Under the pieces are notes generated by a model. That model had not been told where the DNA came from, did not search any database, and saw nothing but the letters and a program-made list of their open reading frames with translations. Shown here one piece after another: positions 25,275 through 31,819 of a stretch of DNA of 64,000 nucleotides. Origin of the DNA: Streptomyces marianii (lineage in GTDB: Bacteria; Actinomycetota; Actinomycetes; Streptomycetales; Streptomycetaceae); assembly GCF_005795905.1 (NCBI RefSeq), contig NZ_VAWE01000001.1, positions 4,577,001 through 4,641,000 of the forward strand. Reading direction: 5' to 3'. Positions within the stretch are counted from its first letter, which is position 1. Every line of letters starts with the position of its first letter. A program made the translations under genes and the position numbers.

Positions 25275-25615
25275 CAGCGACGACCGCGGACCTCTTATCG
25301 ACTGAGGACAGCTGGGGTGCCTACCGCTGCTGGGCAGCCGCCTACCCCCTGCACCAAACGAGCGCCTTCCTGCTGGGATTCCACGGTGCAGCCAGCCCCC
25401 GCCTTGCACTGCGCTGGCTACGCGAACGCACGAGCCACGTCGCAGACCAGCTCGACGCCGCATACGCGCAGCCAGGGCACTACTGGCTGACCGACGAGGC
25501 AGAGCACGAGCGCGCCCTGACCTACCTCGCCACGGGGACGGCCTACCAACTCACGCTGTACGACGAGACCACCCGCTACGTGCTCATCGCCTACCCGCCG
25601 GGAGGCACCACGTGA
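25268..25615 (+). CDS. Hypothetical AICE cargo protein, 115 residues
   Basis: The GTG start overlaps the ATPase stop by 7 bases. The protein is soluble, with a helical first half (AYRCWAAAYPLHQTSAFLLG, LALRWLRERTSHVADQL) and a C-terminal beta-rich segment (YQLTLYDETTRYVLIAYPPG). I do not recognise the family. Its coupling to the ATPase gene suggests a partner or target protein (inference). Confidence 0.65.
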   Translation: MLTATTADLLSTEDSWGAYRCWAAAYPLHQTSAFLLGFHGAASPRLALRWLRERTSHVADQLDAAYAQPGHYWLTDEAEHERALTYLATGTAYQLTLYDETTRYVLIAYPPGGTT

Positions 25616-25989
25616 ACGTCCTCCCCCGCGGCTACTGGTGCGAGTGCTGGACCCAGAACCTCGATAGGGACCAACGGCCGGCACTCCACGCTTCCTTCGA
25701 CGCGTACTCGGCGGCGCAGGCAGACCGGTGGATAGCCGTCGCACTGCGGACCATCAGCCCAGCGCTTGATACCGCAGCGTCAGAACAGGCGTGGCAGTGG
25801 CTGTATGAAGGCCGCATCGAAACCAGGCGTGCACTGGTTCGCGCGGAATCCTGCTCAGTCGCGGTGGACCAAGCCGGCACACGCATCACCTGGACGGTAC
25901 GACCGGTCATCTTTCTACCGCTTGTACACCGGCAGAACGTCGAACTTCCAGCCTGCGCATACGAATTCAAGCCCCGTGCAAGCGACTGA
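25612..25989 (+). CDS. Hypothetical AICE cargo protein, 125 residues
   Basis: The GTG start overlaps the previous stop by 4 bases (GTGA). The protein has a helical middle (SAAQADRWIAVALRTISPAL, EQAWQWLYEGRIETRRALV) and a beta-rich end (SVAVDQAGTRITWTVRPVIF). The helical part resembles the preceding protein in spacing of aromatic residues, but no family is recognised. It is the last gene of the three-gene cargo operon. Confidence 0.65.
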   Translation: MNVLPRGYWCECWTQNLDRDQRPALHASFDAYSAAQADRWIAVALRTISPALDTAASEQAWQWLYEGRIETRRALVRAESCSVAVDQAGTRITWTVRPVIFLPLVHRQNVELPACAYEFKPRASD

Positions 25990-26183
25990 GTCACAACTTT
26001 CTCTACTGGTTCAAGGCGCATCCGCCGCGCACAGCGCGGCGTCGCGCGGCCCGGCGACTCGGGCCGCGCTCCTGTCTTCGCCCCGCTCCGGCCCGGCCGC
26101 CGGCCGCACGCCAACGGCGAAGGGTTGATGAGGGTGAACCCCGATGTGGCTGGGGCGGTCGGCTCCACGGCTTTAGGCAGCCA

Positions 26184-26294
26184 CCATGGGGCGAGCCTCG
26201 AAGATCATGGCCCCAACGTCGTGCTTTAACGGGCAGGTCCACAGACTGCCCGACTCGCTGGAAGCTTACGGGGCCATGATCTCTCGCCCCATGG
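26184..26294. repeat. Long imperfect inverted repeat with nested hairpin
   Basis: CCATGGGGCGAG (26184-26195) and AGATCATGGCCCC (26202-26214), separated by 6 extra bases, pair exactly with 26283-26294 and 26270-26282. That is a 25-bp stem with one bulge. Inside the loop CGGGCAG (26230-26236) pairs with CTGCCCG (26246-26252). The gap 25990-26358 contains no supported gene. The structure could be a replication origin, a transposon relic or a structured RNA. Confidence 0.75.
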
Positions 26295-26360
26295 CAGCTC
26301 CCGCCCAAAGCCGCTTCACCGACCTCGCGGGAGGGGACCCAGCAGTCCTGGCACGACCTA

Positions 26361-27531
26361 GTGTCTCGTGATCCTGTTCATGTCAGTTCGAGTTGTTATT
26401 GACGAGTTTCTTCATGTTGGTCGCGACGAGTCGGACTTTGGCGAGGACCTCGCCGGCGGTCGCGGTCCAGGTGAACGGTTTCGCGCTCTCGTTCCAGGAG
26501 TCGATGTAGTCGCGGATCTGCTTGATCAGGACGTTGACGCTGGAGAACGTGCCGCGGCGGATGGACTGCCGGGTCAGGATTCCGAACCAGATCTCGATCT
26601 GGTTCAGCCACGAGGAGCCGACGGGAGTGAAATGGAAGTGGACGTGCGGGTTCTTGGCCAGCCACTCCTTGACCTCTGGGGTGGTGTGCGTGGAGAGGTT
26701 GTCCAGGACGACGTGGATGTCCTTTCCGGCGTGTGGTTTCACCGCCTTCTTCAAGAAGGTCAGGAAGTCCTTGCCGTTCCGGGTCGGCCTGCACTCGCCG
26801 AGCACTTCGCCGGTGGTCACGTTCAGGGCGGCGAACAGGTTCGTGGTGCCGTGCCGGACGTAGTCGGCGGTGCGCTTCTCGCTCGCCGCGAACGCGACGG
26901 GCAGTACCCGCTGGGTTCGGTCCAGCGCCTGGATCTGCGTCTTCTCGTCGATCGAGAGGACCACCGCGCCGCCCGGCGGGGCGAGGTAGAGGCCGATCAC
27001 GTCGGCCACCTTCTCCGCGAACGCCGGGTCCTTCGAAATCTTGAAGGTGCCACTGCGGTGCGGCTTGAGGCTCTCCTCGCGCCAGACGCGCGCGATGTAG
27101 TGCCAGGACACGGTGACGTTCTCGGTCCGCTCCAGGTACTTCGCCAACTCCCGTGTGGACCAGTGCGAAAGCCCCGTGCCGTCCGGCGGTGTCATACGCG
27201 TCAGCGCGATCACTCGGGACCGCACCCGGGCCGGTACCTGCTCCCGTGCACCACCGGGACGCTCCCCGTCCAGCCCCGCCAGGCCCTGCTCGGCATAACG
27301 GGTCTTCCAGCGGTCCACGGTGGGCAGCGACACCCCGAGCAACTCGGCAATGTCCTTGCGTCGGCGCCCCTCACCCGACCACAGCACGATCCGGCCCCGC
27401 GTGGCGACATCCGCAGGCACGTCCCTGCTGTTCACCAACTCCCGCAACTCGGCGACCTGTTCCACGGAGAGCTCCATACCAAGCCACCCTGCCACACAAG
27501 ATCAAGTAACGCTAACGGAATCACGAGACAC
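26361..27531 (-). mobile_element. IS630-family insertion sequence, complete (1171 bp)
   Basis: The ends are GTGTCTCGTGAT and its exact complement, flanked on both sides by TA (26359-26360 and 27532-27533), the dinucleotide duplicated by IS630 elements. It carries one transposase gene and lies in the cargo part of the AICE. Confidence 0.9.
26383..27477 (-). CDS. IS630-family transposase
   Basis: This protein of about 364 residues has N-terminal HTH domains (RKDIAELLGVSLPTVDRWKT, then LSHWSTRELAKYLE) and a DDE catalytic domain: VVLSIDEKTQIQAL (first Asp), IHVVLDNLSTHTTPEVKEWL (second Asp) and TPVGSSWLNQIEIWFGIL (Glu). The frame is uninterrupted, so the enzyme is probably active. The start is ATG 27477, or an in-frame GTG or ATG up to 27495. 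Confidence 0.93.
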   Translation of the reverse strand: MELSVEQVAELRELVNSRDVPADVATRGRIVLWSGEGRRRKDIAELLGVSLPTVDRWKTRYAEQGLAGLDGERPGGAREQVPARVRSRVIALTRMTPPDGTGLSHWSTRELAKYLERTENVTVSWHYIARVWREESLKPHRSGTFKISKDPAFAEKVADVIGLYLAPPGGAVVLSIDEKTQIQALDRTQRVLPVAFAASEKRTADYVRHGTTNLFAALNVTTGEVLGECRPTRNGKDFLTFLKKAVKPHAGKDIHVVLDNLSTHTTPEVKEWLAKNPHVHFHFTPVGSSWLNQIEIWFGILTRQSIRRGTFSSVNVLIKQIRDYIDSWNESAKPFTWTATAGEVLAKVRLVATNMKKLVNNNSN

Positions 27532-27802
27532 TAGGCTAGAGCTGACATGAGTGTGGACCTTATTCAAATTTCTCATCGGTGAACCGACTCTGGCACCCAC
27601 GCAAGACACCTTCGCGCCGCTATTACGGAAGAGTGGCGCGATCAGGCCACGTGGAACCTCAAATAAAGATCAAGTTGTCACGGTCGGGTAAATACTCCCG
27701 AAGATGCGGTCTCAAGGCGCTGTTGCGATGCTTGACTCTCCCAGTCCGCGACCACGGATAGAACAGAATGTTCCGCATCGAAACAGGGGGAAAGCGCTCG
27801 AT

Positions 27803-28342
27803 ATGGCACGCATTCGAAAGATCTCCGTCGTAATGACTTCGGCTGCGATCGCAGCTTCCGTTCTAACTCCCGTCACTGCGGTCGCCGCGGACGACAGCCC
27901 CGACCCCGCCCCCGCCCCCGACGTCTGCTCGGGTGGGTGGCGCAGCAACGTGTACGGCTACAAGGCCACCCACATCGGCAAGGGCCCGGTCTACAAGGAC
28001 GGTCCTGGCGGGACGATGGTGATCACCAGGACCACCGCGCAGAAGGTGGGGTCGTCGATCTCCGGGACCGCAGGGGTGACGGTCGATTTCGCCGTGGCCC
28101 AGGCAAAGGCGGAAATCAGCAGGGAATCCGTCAAGGAAGTCAGCTGGGGCGCCGATCACCAGTACAGGCGGAACATAACAAGCGGAAGGTACGGGAACAC
28201 GCAGTACGGCTCCTGGGGACACTCCGCCACGTGGGAGAAGTACTACGAGCTCCCCAATTGCAGGAAGTCCCAGCGGACGTCGGGAGGGGTAAAGGTCGTG
28301 AATAAGGCTGTCGGATTCCGCTACTGGGAGACCCGATCCTGA
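27803..28342 (+). CDS. Secreted protein of unknown function, AICE cargo
   Basis: This 179-residue protein has a Sec signal peptide (RKISVVMTSAAIAASVLTPV, cleavage after AVAA). The mature part starts with DDSPDPAPAPD, has two Cys, and contains a Ser/Thr-rich alternating stretch (TAQKVGSSISGTAGVTVDF) followed by AQAKAEISRESVKEVSW. An aromatic/Arg-rich end follows (YGNTQYGSWGHS, FRYWETRS). The alternating stretch resembles amphipathic hairpins of beta-pore proteins, but this is only a resemblance. ATG 27803 has AGGGGGA. The stop overlaps the lipoprotein start, so the two are coupled. Confidence 0.7.
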   Translation: MARIRKISVVMTSAAIAASVLTPVTAVAADDSPDPAPAPDVCSGGWRSNVYGYKATHIGKGPVYKDGPGGTMVITRTTAQKVGSSISGTAGVTVDFAVAQAKAEISRESVKEVSWGADHQYRRNITSGRYGNTQYGSWGHSATWEKYYELPNCRKSQRTSGGVKVVNKAVGFRYWETRS

Positions 28343-28788
28343 TGAATCTTTCCCGCGTTGCCGCGTCCGCGGCCATCGTCACTGCCATCGCGGTGACGGC
28401 CACAGCGTGTACAAGTTCGGGTCAGCCCATACCTCGCACAGGCACGCCGTCGGCACCGGCCTCGGCCGTGGTGCTGTCGCCGCCGGAGATCAGGCCCGGC
28501 TATCGCCAGATTGCTTCCGGAGGGCCCCGGCGCGGCGCGTGGGACCTCGGTCCGGTCCAGCTCGCCAAGGGCGTCTCCTGGGTGAACGTCAACTGCGTTG
28601 CTGACGCCGGTGCCGGCAGGATCACGCTAGTTGTCGACACAGTAGGAGAGTTCACGGTCGACTGCCCGAGCACCGAGGCCCGCATCAACGTCAACCAGCT
28701 CGACCTCGCTGAGGGCCGCAGAGGACGCTTCCATATCGAGACCACCGACAATGTTCAGTGGATCGCCAGCATCCAAGTCCCCAAGTGA
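28342..28788 (+). CDS. Lipoprotein of unknown function, coupled to the secreted protein
   Basis: This 148-residue protein has a lipoprotein signal peptide with lipobox VTATAC (Cys at residue 23). A Ser/Pro linker and a small beta-rich domain with two further Cys follow (GVSWVNVNCVADAG ... EFTVDCPST). Its ATG overlaps the TGA of the secreted protein gene (TGATG). A secreted protein with a surface lipoprotein suggests an effector with a receptor, inhibitor or immunity partner (inference). Confidence 0.7.
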   Translation: MNLSRVAASAAIVTAIAVTATACTSSGQPIPRTGTPSAPASAVVLSPPEIRPGYRQIASGGPRRGAWDLGPVQLAKGVSWVNVNCVADAGAGRITLVVDTVGEFTVDCPSTEARINVNQLDLAEGRRGRFHIETTDNVQWIASIQVPK

Positions 28789-28833
28789 CAGAACACACCG
28801 CACGGGCCCGCTGGAGCGACTGGTGACGGCGGT

Positions 28834-28860
28834 GCTGTACAGCAGCGCGGTACCGTAACC
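28834..28860. repeat. First copy of a GCTGTACAGC-containing direct repeat
   Basis: The perfect 10-bp palindrome GCTGTACAGC (28834-28843) is followed by AGCG-GG/AGTAC-type sequence and GTAACC. The second copy starts at 29084, exactly 250 bases away. The gap 28789-29350 contains no supported gene. Confidence 0.6.
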
Positions 28861-29083
28861 CCAGCAACCGCCCCCGTCCCTCAGGGGCCCGGTACCGGCC
28901 GCAATGGCCGTCGCTGACCGATCCGGCTAGAGCTACGGATCAGAAGGCTCCTGACATCCACGGCTGACATCAACGGAGCCGGACGGAGGCGCACACCAGC
29001 GTCTTCGTCCGGCCGCCGCATCGGTAGGCAGCAGCAGCCGGAACGGTCCCAGATTGAACTCCTAAGGCGGTGGTCAGCTCCAT

Positions 29084-29110
29084 GCTGTACAGCAGCGGAG
29101 TACGGCAACC
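29084..29110. repeat. Second copy of a GCTGTACAGC-containing direct repeat
   Basis: GCTGTACAGC (29084-29093) is followed by AGCGGAGTACGGCAACC, closely matching the first copy. The pair may be iteron-like or integrase-related near the right element end. Confidence 0.6.
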
Positions 29111-29220
29111 GTGGCGACCGCAGCCGACCCCCAACGCACTCGTGAGGCCGAGCGGCCAGCCCAGCCGACCTCAGCGACCACCATGCCCGTAGTTCGCATC
29201 GAGGGGATCGGCCTCAGCGC

Positions 29221-29240
29221 GGGGCCGTCTCTGGGCCGTC
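29221..29240. repeat. Right copy of the 20-bp end repeat
   Basis: GGGGCCGTCTCTGGGCCGTC is identical to 16653-16672. It lies about 110 bases inside the putative right att core. Confidence 0.6.
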
Positions 29241-29350
29241 CGAGGCCGCTCGGCAGCGACCAACGATAACCAATGAGGACCATTTAGACGCAGCCGAGCA
29301 GCGCACCGACCAGCGAAAACCCAGGTCGCCAAGATCGGTCGCAAGACCCG

Positions 29351-29365
29351 GGGCAAGAAGAAGTA
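29351..29365. repeat. Putative attR core
   Basis: GGGCAAGAAGAAGTA, identical to the last bases of gpmA (16575-16589), is followed by G and then a terminator-like hairpin. This is what would be expected of the original 3' end of gpmA displaced by the integration. Confidence 0.55.
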
Positions 29366-29378
29366 GAGATCGCGACCA

Positions 29379-29422
29379 CGCCTCCGCTCCGCACCCACGA
29401 GTGCCGGAGCGGGGGCGTTTTC
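29379..29422 (+). terminator. Probable original gpmA terminator
   Basis: CGCCTCCGCTCCG (29379-29391) pairs with CGGAGCGGGGGCG (29405-29417), followed by TTTTCG. It stands right after the attR core with no gene upstream inside the element, which supports its being the displaced terminator of gpmA. Confidence 0.65.
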
Positions 29423-29627
29423 GTGGGGGTAATCGGCGGGCGGGGTATGCCCCGGCAGGGGGCGCCGTGGCGCGGCATCCGGGGCAACCGGCCCGCTGCG
29501 GGGGCAGGCGAGGTGAGGGCCGTCGTCCGGCACGAACTGCGAGGGCGTTCTCTTTGACAGGTCCTCGTAGGGGGAGGACGCTGGAAATGCCCTGAAAGTC
29601 CGATTAATTCTTCATGGTCGGAGGTGC

Positions 29628-29876
29628 ATGGGAATGCGCCGCAGGATCGTAGCCGCGTTGTCGGCAGGAGCCGCAGGGCTCGCACTCGGAGTGATGCCGG
29701 CAACCGGGGCGTACGCCGCGAGCCAGGTCACGGCTGATCGTGGATGTTCCGACTGGAGGGGCGGGGGCTGCGGTTACTACGACGACTACCGCGACTACCG
29801 GTACCACGACCGGTACTACGACAACTTCGACAGGAACTTCAACGACGTCGTGGTCATCCTCGTCGCCGTGAGGTGA
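29628..29876 (+). CDS. Small secreted protein, Tyr/Asp-rich
   Basis: This 82-residue protein starts with ATG 29628 behind GGAGG. It has a signal peptide (RRRIVAALSAGAAGLALGVM, cleavage near AYA-A). The mature part of about 50 residues has two Cys and a run of Tyr, Asp and Arg (YYDDYRDYRYHDRYYDNF). It ends in a hydrophobic VVVILVAVR. No family with known activity is recognised. It lies outside the element, between gpmA's displaced terminator and the acetyltransferase. Confidence 0.6.
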   Translation: MGMRRRIVAALSAGAAGLALGVMPATGAYAASQVTADRGCSDWRGGGCGYYDDYRDYRYHDRYYDNFDRNFNDVVVILVAVR

Positions 29877-29946
29877 GCACGGGCGACAGCACGATCGGCA
29901 ACGAACCGCCCCCGGGCGGGGGTGAGTTCGTTGTTAGCGTGCGCGC

Positions 29947-30420
29947 ATGACCTTGCGCCTGGAGAAGATCACGCCGGACAACGTGGAAGCCGCGCTCAGG
30001 CTGCGCGTACGGCCTGAGCAGGAGAAGAACGTCGAGCCGGTCGCGGTCTCGCTCGCCGAGGCGTACGCGTGGGGCGACACGGCCTGGCCGCGGCTGATGG
30101 TCGACGGGGACCGACCCGTGGGCTTCGTCATGGCGTTCCTCGACATCGCGTGGAACCCGGCCGTGGACCCCGAGGACCGGCGCAGCGGTCTGTGGCGGCT
30201 GAACATCGCCGCGGACGGACAGGGACGCGGGTACGGGCGTTTCGCCGTGCGCGCCGTCGCCGAGGAGATCAGGCGGCGCGGACGGGACCGCCTCTTCACG
30301 ACCTGGGAGCCGGGGGAGGCCGGGCCCGGTGCGTTCTACCTGAAGTTGGGCTTCCGGACCACCGGCGAGACGAGCGGTGGCCAGACCGTGGGAGTACTGG
30401 ACCTGGCTGCCGCCTCGTGA
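29947..30420 (+). CDS. GNAT family N-acetyltransferase
   Basis: This 157-residue protein has the GNAT fold. The acetyl-CoA motif A is LWRLNIAADGQGRGYGRFAV (Q/R-x-x-G-x-G/A); the substrate side includes PVGFVMAFLD, and GPGAFYLKLGFRTTGE marks the C-terminal motif B. It resembles polyamine-type or diamine acetyltransferases in its first half (LEKITPDNVEAALRLRV), but the substrate is not certain. Confidence 0.85.
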   Translation: MTLRLEKITPDNVEAALRLRVRPEQEKNVEPVAVSLAEAYAWGDTAWPRLMVDGDRPVGFVMAFLDIAWNPAVDPEDRRSGLWRLNIAADGQGRGYGRFAVRAVAEEIRRRGRDRLFTTWEPGEAGPGAFYLKLGFRTTGETSGGQTVGVLDLAAAS

Positions 30421-30562
30421 GCGGCCATGGGCCTCGGTAGCGCGGTCCGCTCCGGCCGCTCGCACCGGGTCGTCCGACGGCCGTTCACCACGAGAGGCCG
30501 TTCGCCCCGGCAGGCCGATGGGCCCCGTCCGCGCGGACGGGGCCCATCGGGCGCATGAACGG

Positions 30563-30712
30563 TCAGCCGCACTGGCACGGCGCGCCCGACTGGCAGCCGC
30601 AGCCGCAGCCCGAGCCGCAGCCGCAGGCACCGAGCAACGGGAGCCGGCGCGGCTCCTGGGGCGCTTCGACGGACACTTCCTGGCGCGGGTCGGTCGTGGG
30701 GGAGTCGGCCAT
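30563..30712 (-). CDS. Small Cys-rich protein (49 residues)
   Basis: The ATG at 30712 follows an ideal GAGGAGG site. The protein starts MADSPTTDPRQEVSVEAPQE and ends in a cluster of seven Cys (GACGCGSGCGCGCQSG, then APCQCG). The cluster suggests metal binding like a small metallothionein, or a modified peptide precursor; both are inferences. It lies beside phoU on the same strand, about 230 bases downstream of it. A longer in-frame start at 30781 is less likely. Confidence 0.6.
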   Translation of the reverse strand: MADSPTTDPRQEVSVEAPQEPRRLPLLGACGCGSGCGCGCQSGAPCQCG

Positions 30713-30943
30713 GGGATCCTCCTCAAAGGCGCACCTTCGACGCCTCTCCCCATTGCATGCCCACTCGGCCCGGCGCATCAACGGCGCACGGAGGCGATGT
30801 CGACGTGAGCCGTTCGTGCCCGCCCGGTCGAATCGCTGCTCGACGGCACGCCGCCGGGCCCGGTCGAAGTACCGCTCGCACGCCGCAGCCCACAGCCGAC
30901 CGGGTCTGTCACGTGCTCCCGACTCCGACGCCCCGTCGGCCCG

Positions 30944-31621
30944 TCACGCGCCCTCGACCCGCGTCTCCGGCTGCAGCTCGTCGGCGTGCTCGCCCGTGAC
31001 CAGGTACACGACGCGCTTGGCCACGGCCACGGCGTGGTCGGCGTACCGCTCGTAGTAGCGCCCGAGCAGCGTGACGTCGACCGCGGTCTCGATGCCGTGC
31101 TTCCAGCGGTCGTCGATCAGATGCGTGAAGAGGGTGCGGTGCAGCAGGTCCATCTCGTCGTCGTCGGTCTCCAGCTGGAGCGCCAGGTCGACGTCCTTGG
31201 TGATGATGACCTCCGCGGCCTTCGCCATCAGGCGCTGCGCGAGCTGCCCCATCTCCAGGATGGTGGCGTGCAGGTCCCGCGGGACCGCCGAGTCCGGGAA
31301 GCGCAGCCGGGCGAGCTTGGCCACGTGCTGGGCCAGGTCGCCGGAGCGCTCCAGGTCCGCGCTCATCCGCAGCGAGGTCACCACGATGCGGAGGTCCGTC
31401 GCGACCGGCTGCTGGCGGGCGAGCAGGGCTATCGCCCGGGCCTCCAGGTCGTGCTGCAGATCGTCGACCTTCTGGTCCGCGGCGATCACACTCTCCGCGA
31501 GCTTGAGATCGGCGTCGAGCATGGCCGTGGTGGCGCGCCCGATCGCCGAGCCGACCAGCCTGGCCATCTCGACGAGGCCTTCGCCGATCGAGTCCAGTTC
31601 CTCGTGGTACGCGTCCCGCAT
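30944..31621 (-). CDS. phoU: Phosphate transport regulatory protein PhoU
   Basis: This 225-residue protein consists of two PhoU three-helix repeats. Metal-binding acidic motifs are visible (ADLERSGDLAQHVAKLA in the first, RYYERYADHAVAVAKR in the second). PhoU damps the PhoR-PhoP response and links it to the Pst transporter. It is divergent from phoR-phoP, the usual Streptomyces layout, with PHO-box-like repeats between them. Confidence 0.95.
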   Translation of the reverse strand: MRDAYHEELDSIGEGLVEMARLVGSAIGRATTAMLDADLKLAESVIAADQKVDDLQHDLEARAIALLARQQPVATDLRIVVTSLRMSADLERSGDLAQHVAKLARLRFPDSAVPRDLHATILEMGQLAQRLMAKAAEVIITKDVDLALQLETDDDEMDLLHRTLFTHLIDDRWKHGIETAVDVTLLGRYYERYADHAVAVAKRVVYLVTGEHADELQPETRVEGA

Positions 31622-31713
31622 GGGGGTTCCCTCTCTTGAATGCGTCAGGGGTCCGGGTGGGGCTGAACCCCCACGCTCCCACGTTCCGTCCGCAACGCGT
31701 CCGGATCCATCCT

Positions 31714-31747
31714 CCCAAGTGAACCGCTCCCTTCCCCTCGGTGAACT
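31714..31747 (-). promoter_or_regulatory. PHO-box-like direct repeats between phoU and phoR
   Basis: On the minus strand GTTCACC (from 31746) and GTTCACT (from 31724) are spaced exactly 22 bases, that is two 11-bp units. PhoP in Streptomyces binds 11-bp direct repeats of the GTTCACC type. The site lies between the divergent starts and probably mediates autoregulation of phoRP and control of phoU. Confidence 0.65.
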
Positions 31748-31819
31748 CTGGGCGACGACTGTTCGAGGTGCCACTCGGATGGCTGGGAGAGCCGCGGCGA
31801 GGGTGCATAACCTGGATGC

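Larger units (their letters stand above)
16575..29365. mobile_element. Integrative and conjugative element (AICE, pSAM2 type)
   Basis: The backbone order is a small membrane protein, int, xis, rep, three small spread/transfer proteins, SpdB, FtsK-like Tra, a SCO3933-type regulator, a KorSA-like GntR repressor and a Pif-like Nudix gene. This is the pSAM2 plan. AICEs excise, replicate by rolling circle and transfer double-stranded DNA with a single FtsK-like protein. The probable ends are the 15-bp repeats in gpmA and at 29351-29365 (about 12.8 kb). Cargo lies to the right (24.8-28.8 kb) with an IS630 copy inside. Broken tra, shifted spdB and an odd rep start suggest loss of transfer. Most AICEs use tRNA genes; a protein-coding gpmA target would differ. 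Confidence 0.8.

Noticed and set aside
29287..29369. Lys/Arg-rich short frame ending GRKTRGKKK at the right AICE end as a real gene tail
   Set aside because: It is only about 20 codons with no start. The shared 15 bases with gpmA are better explained as the att core.
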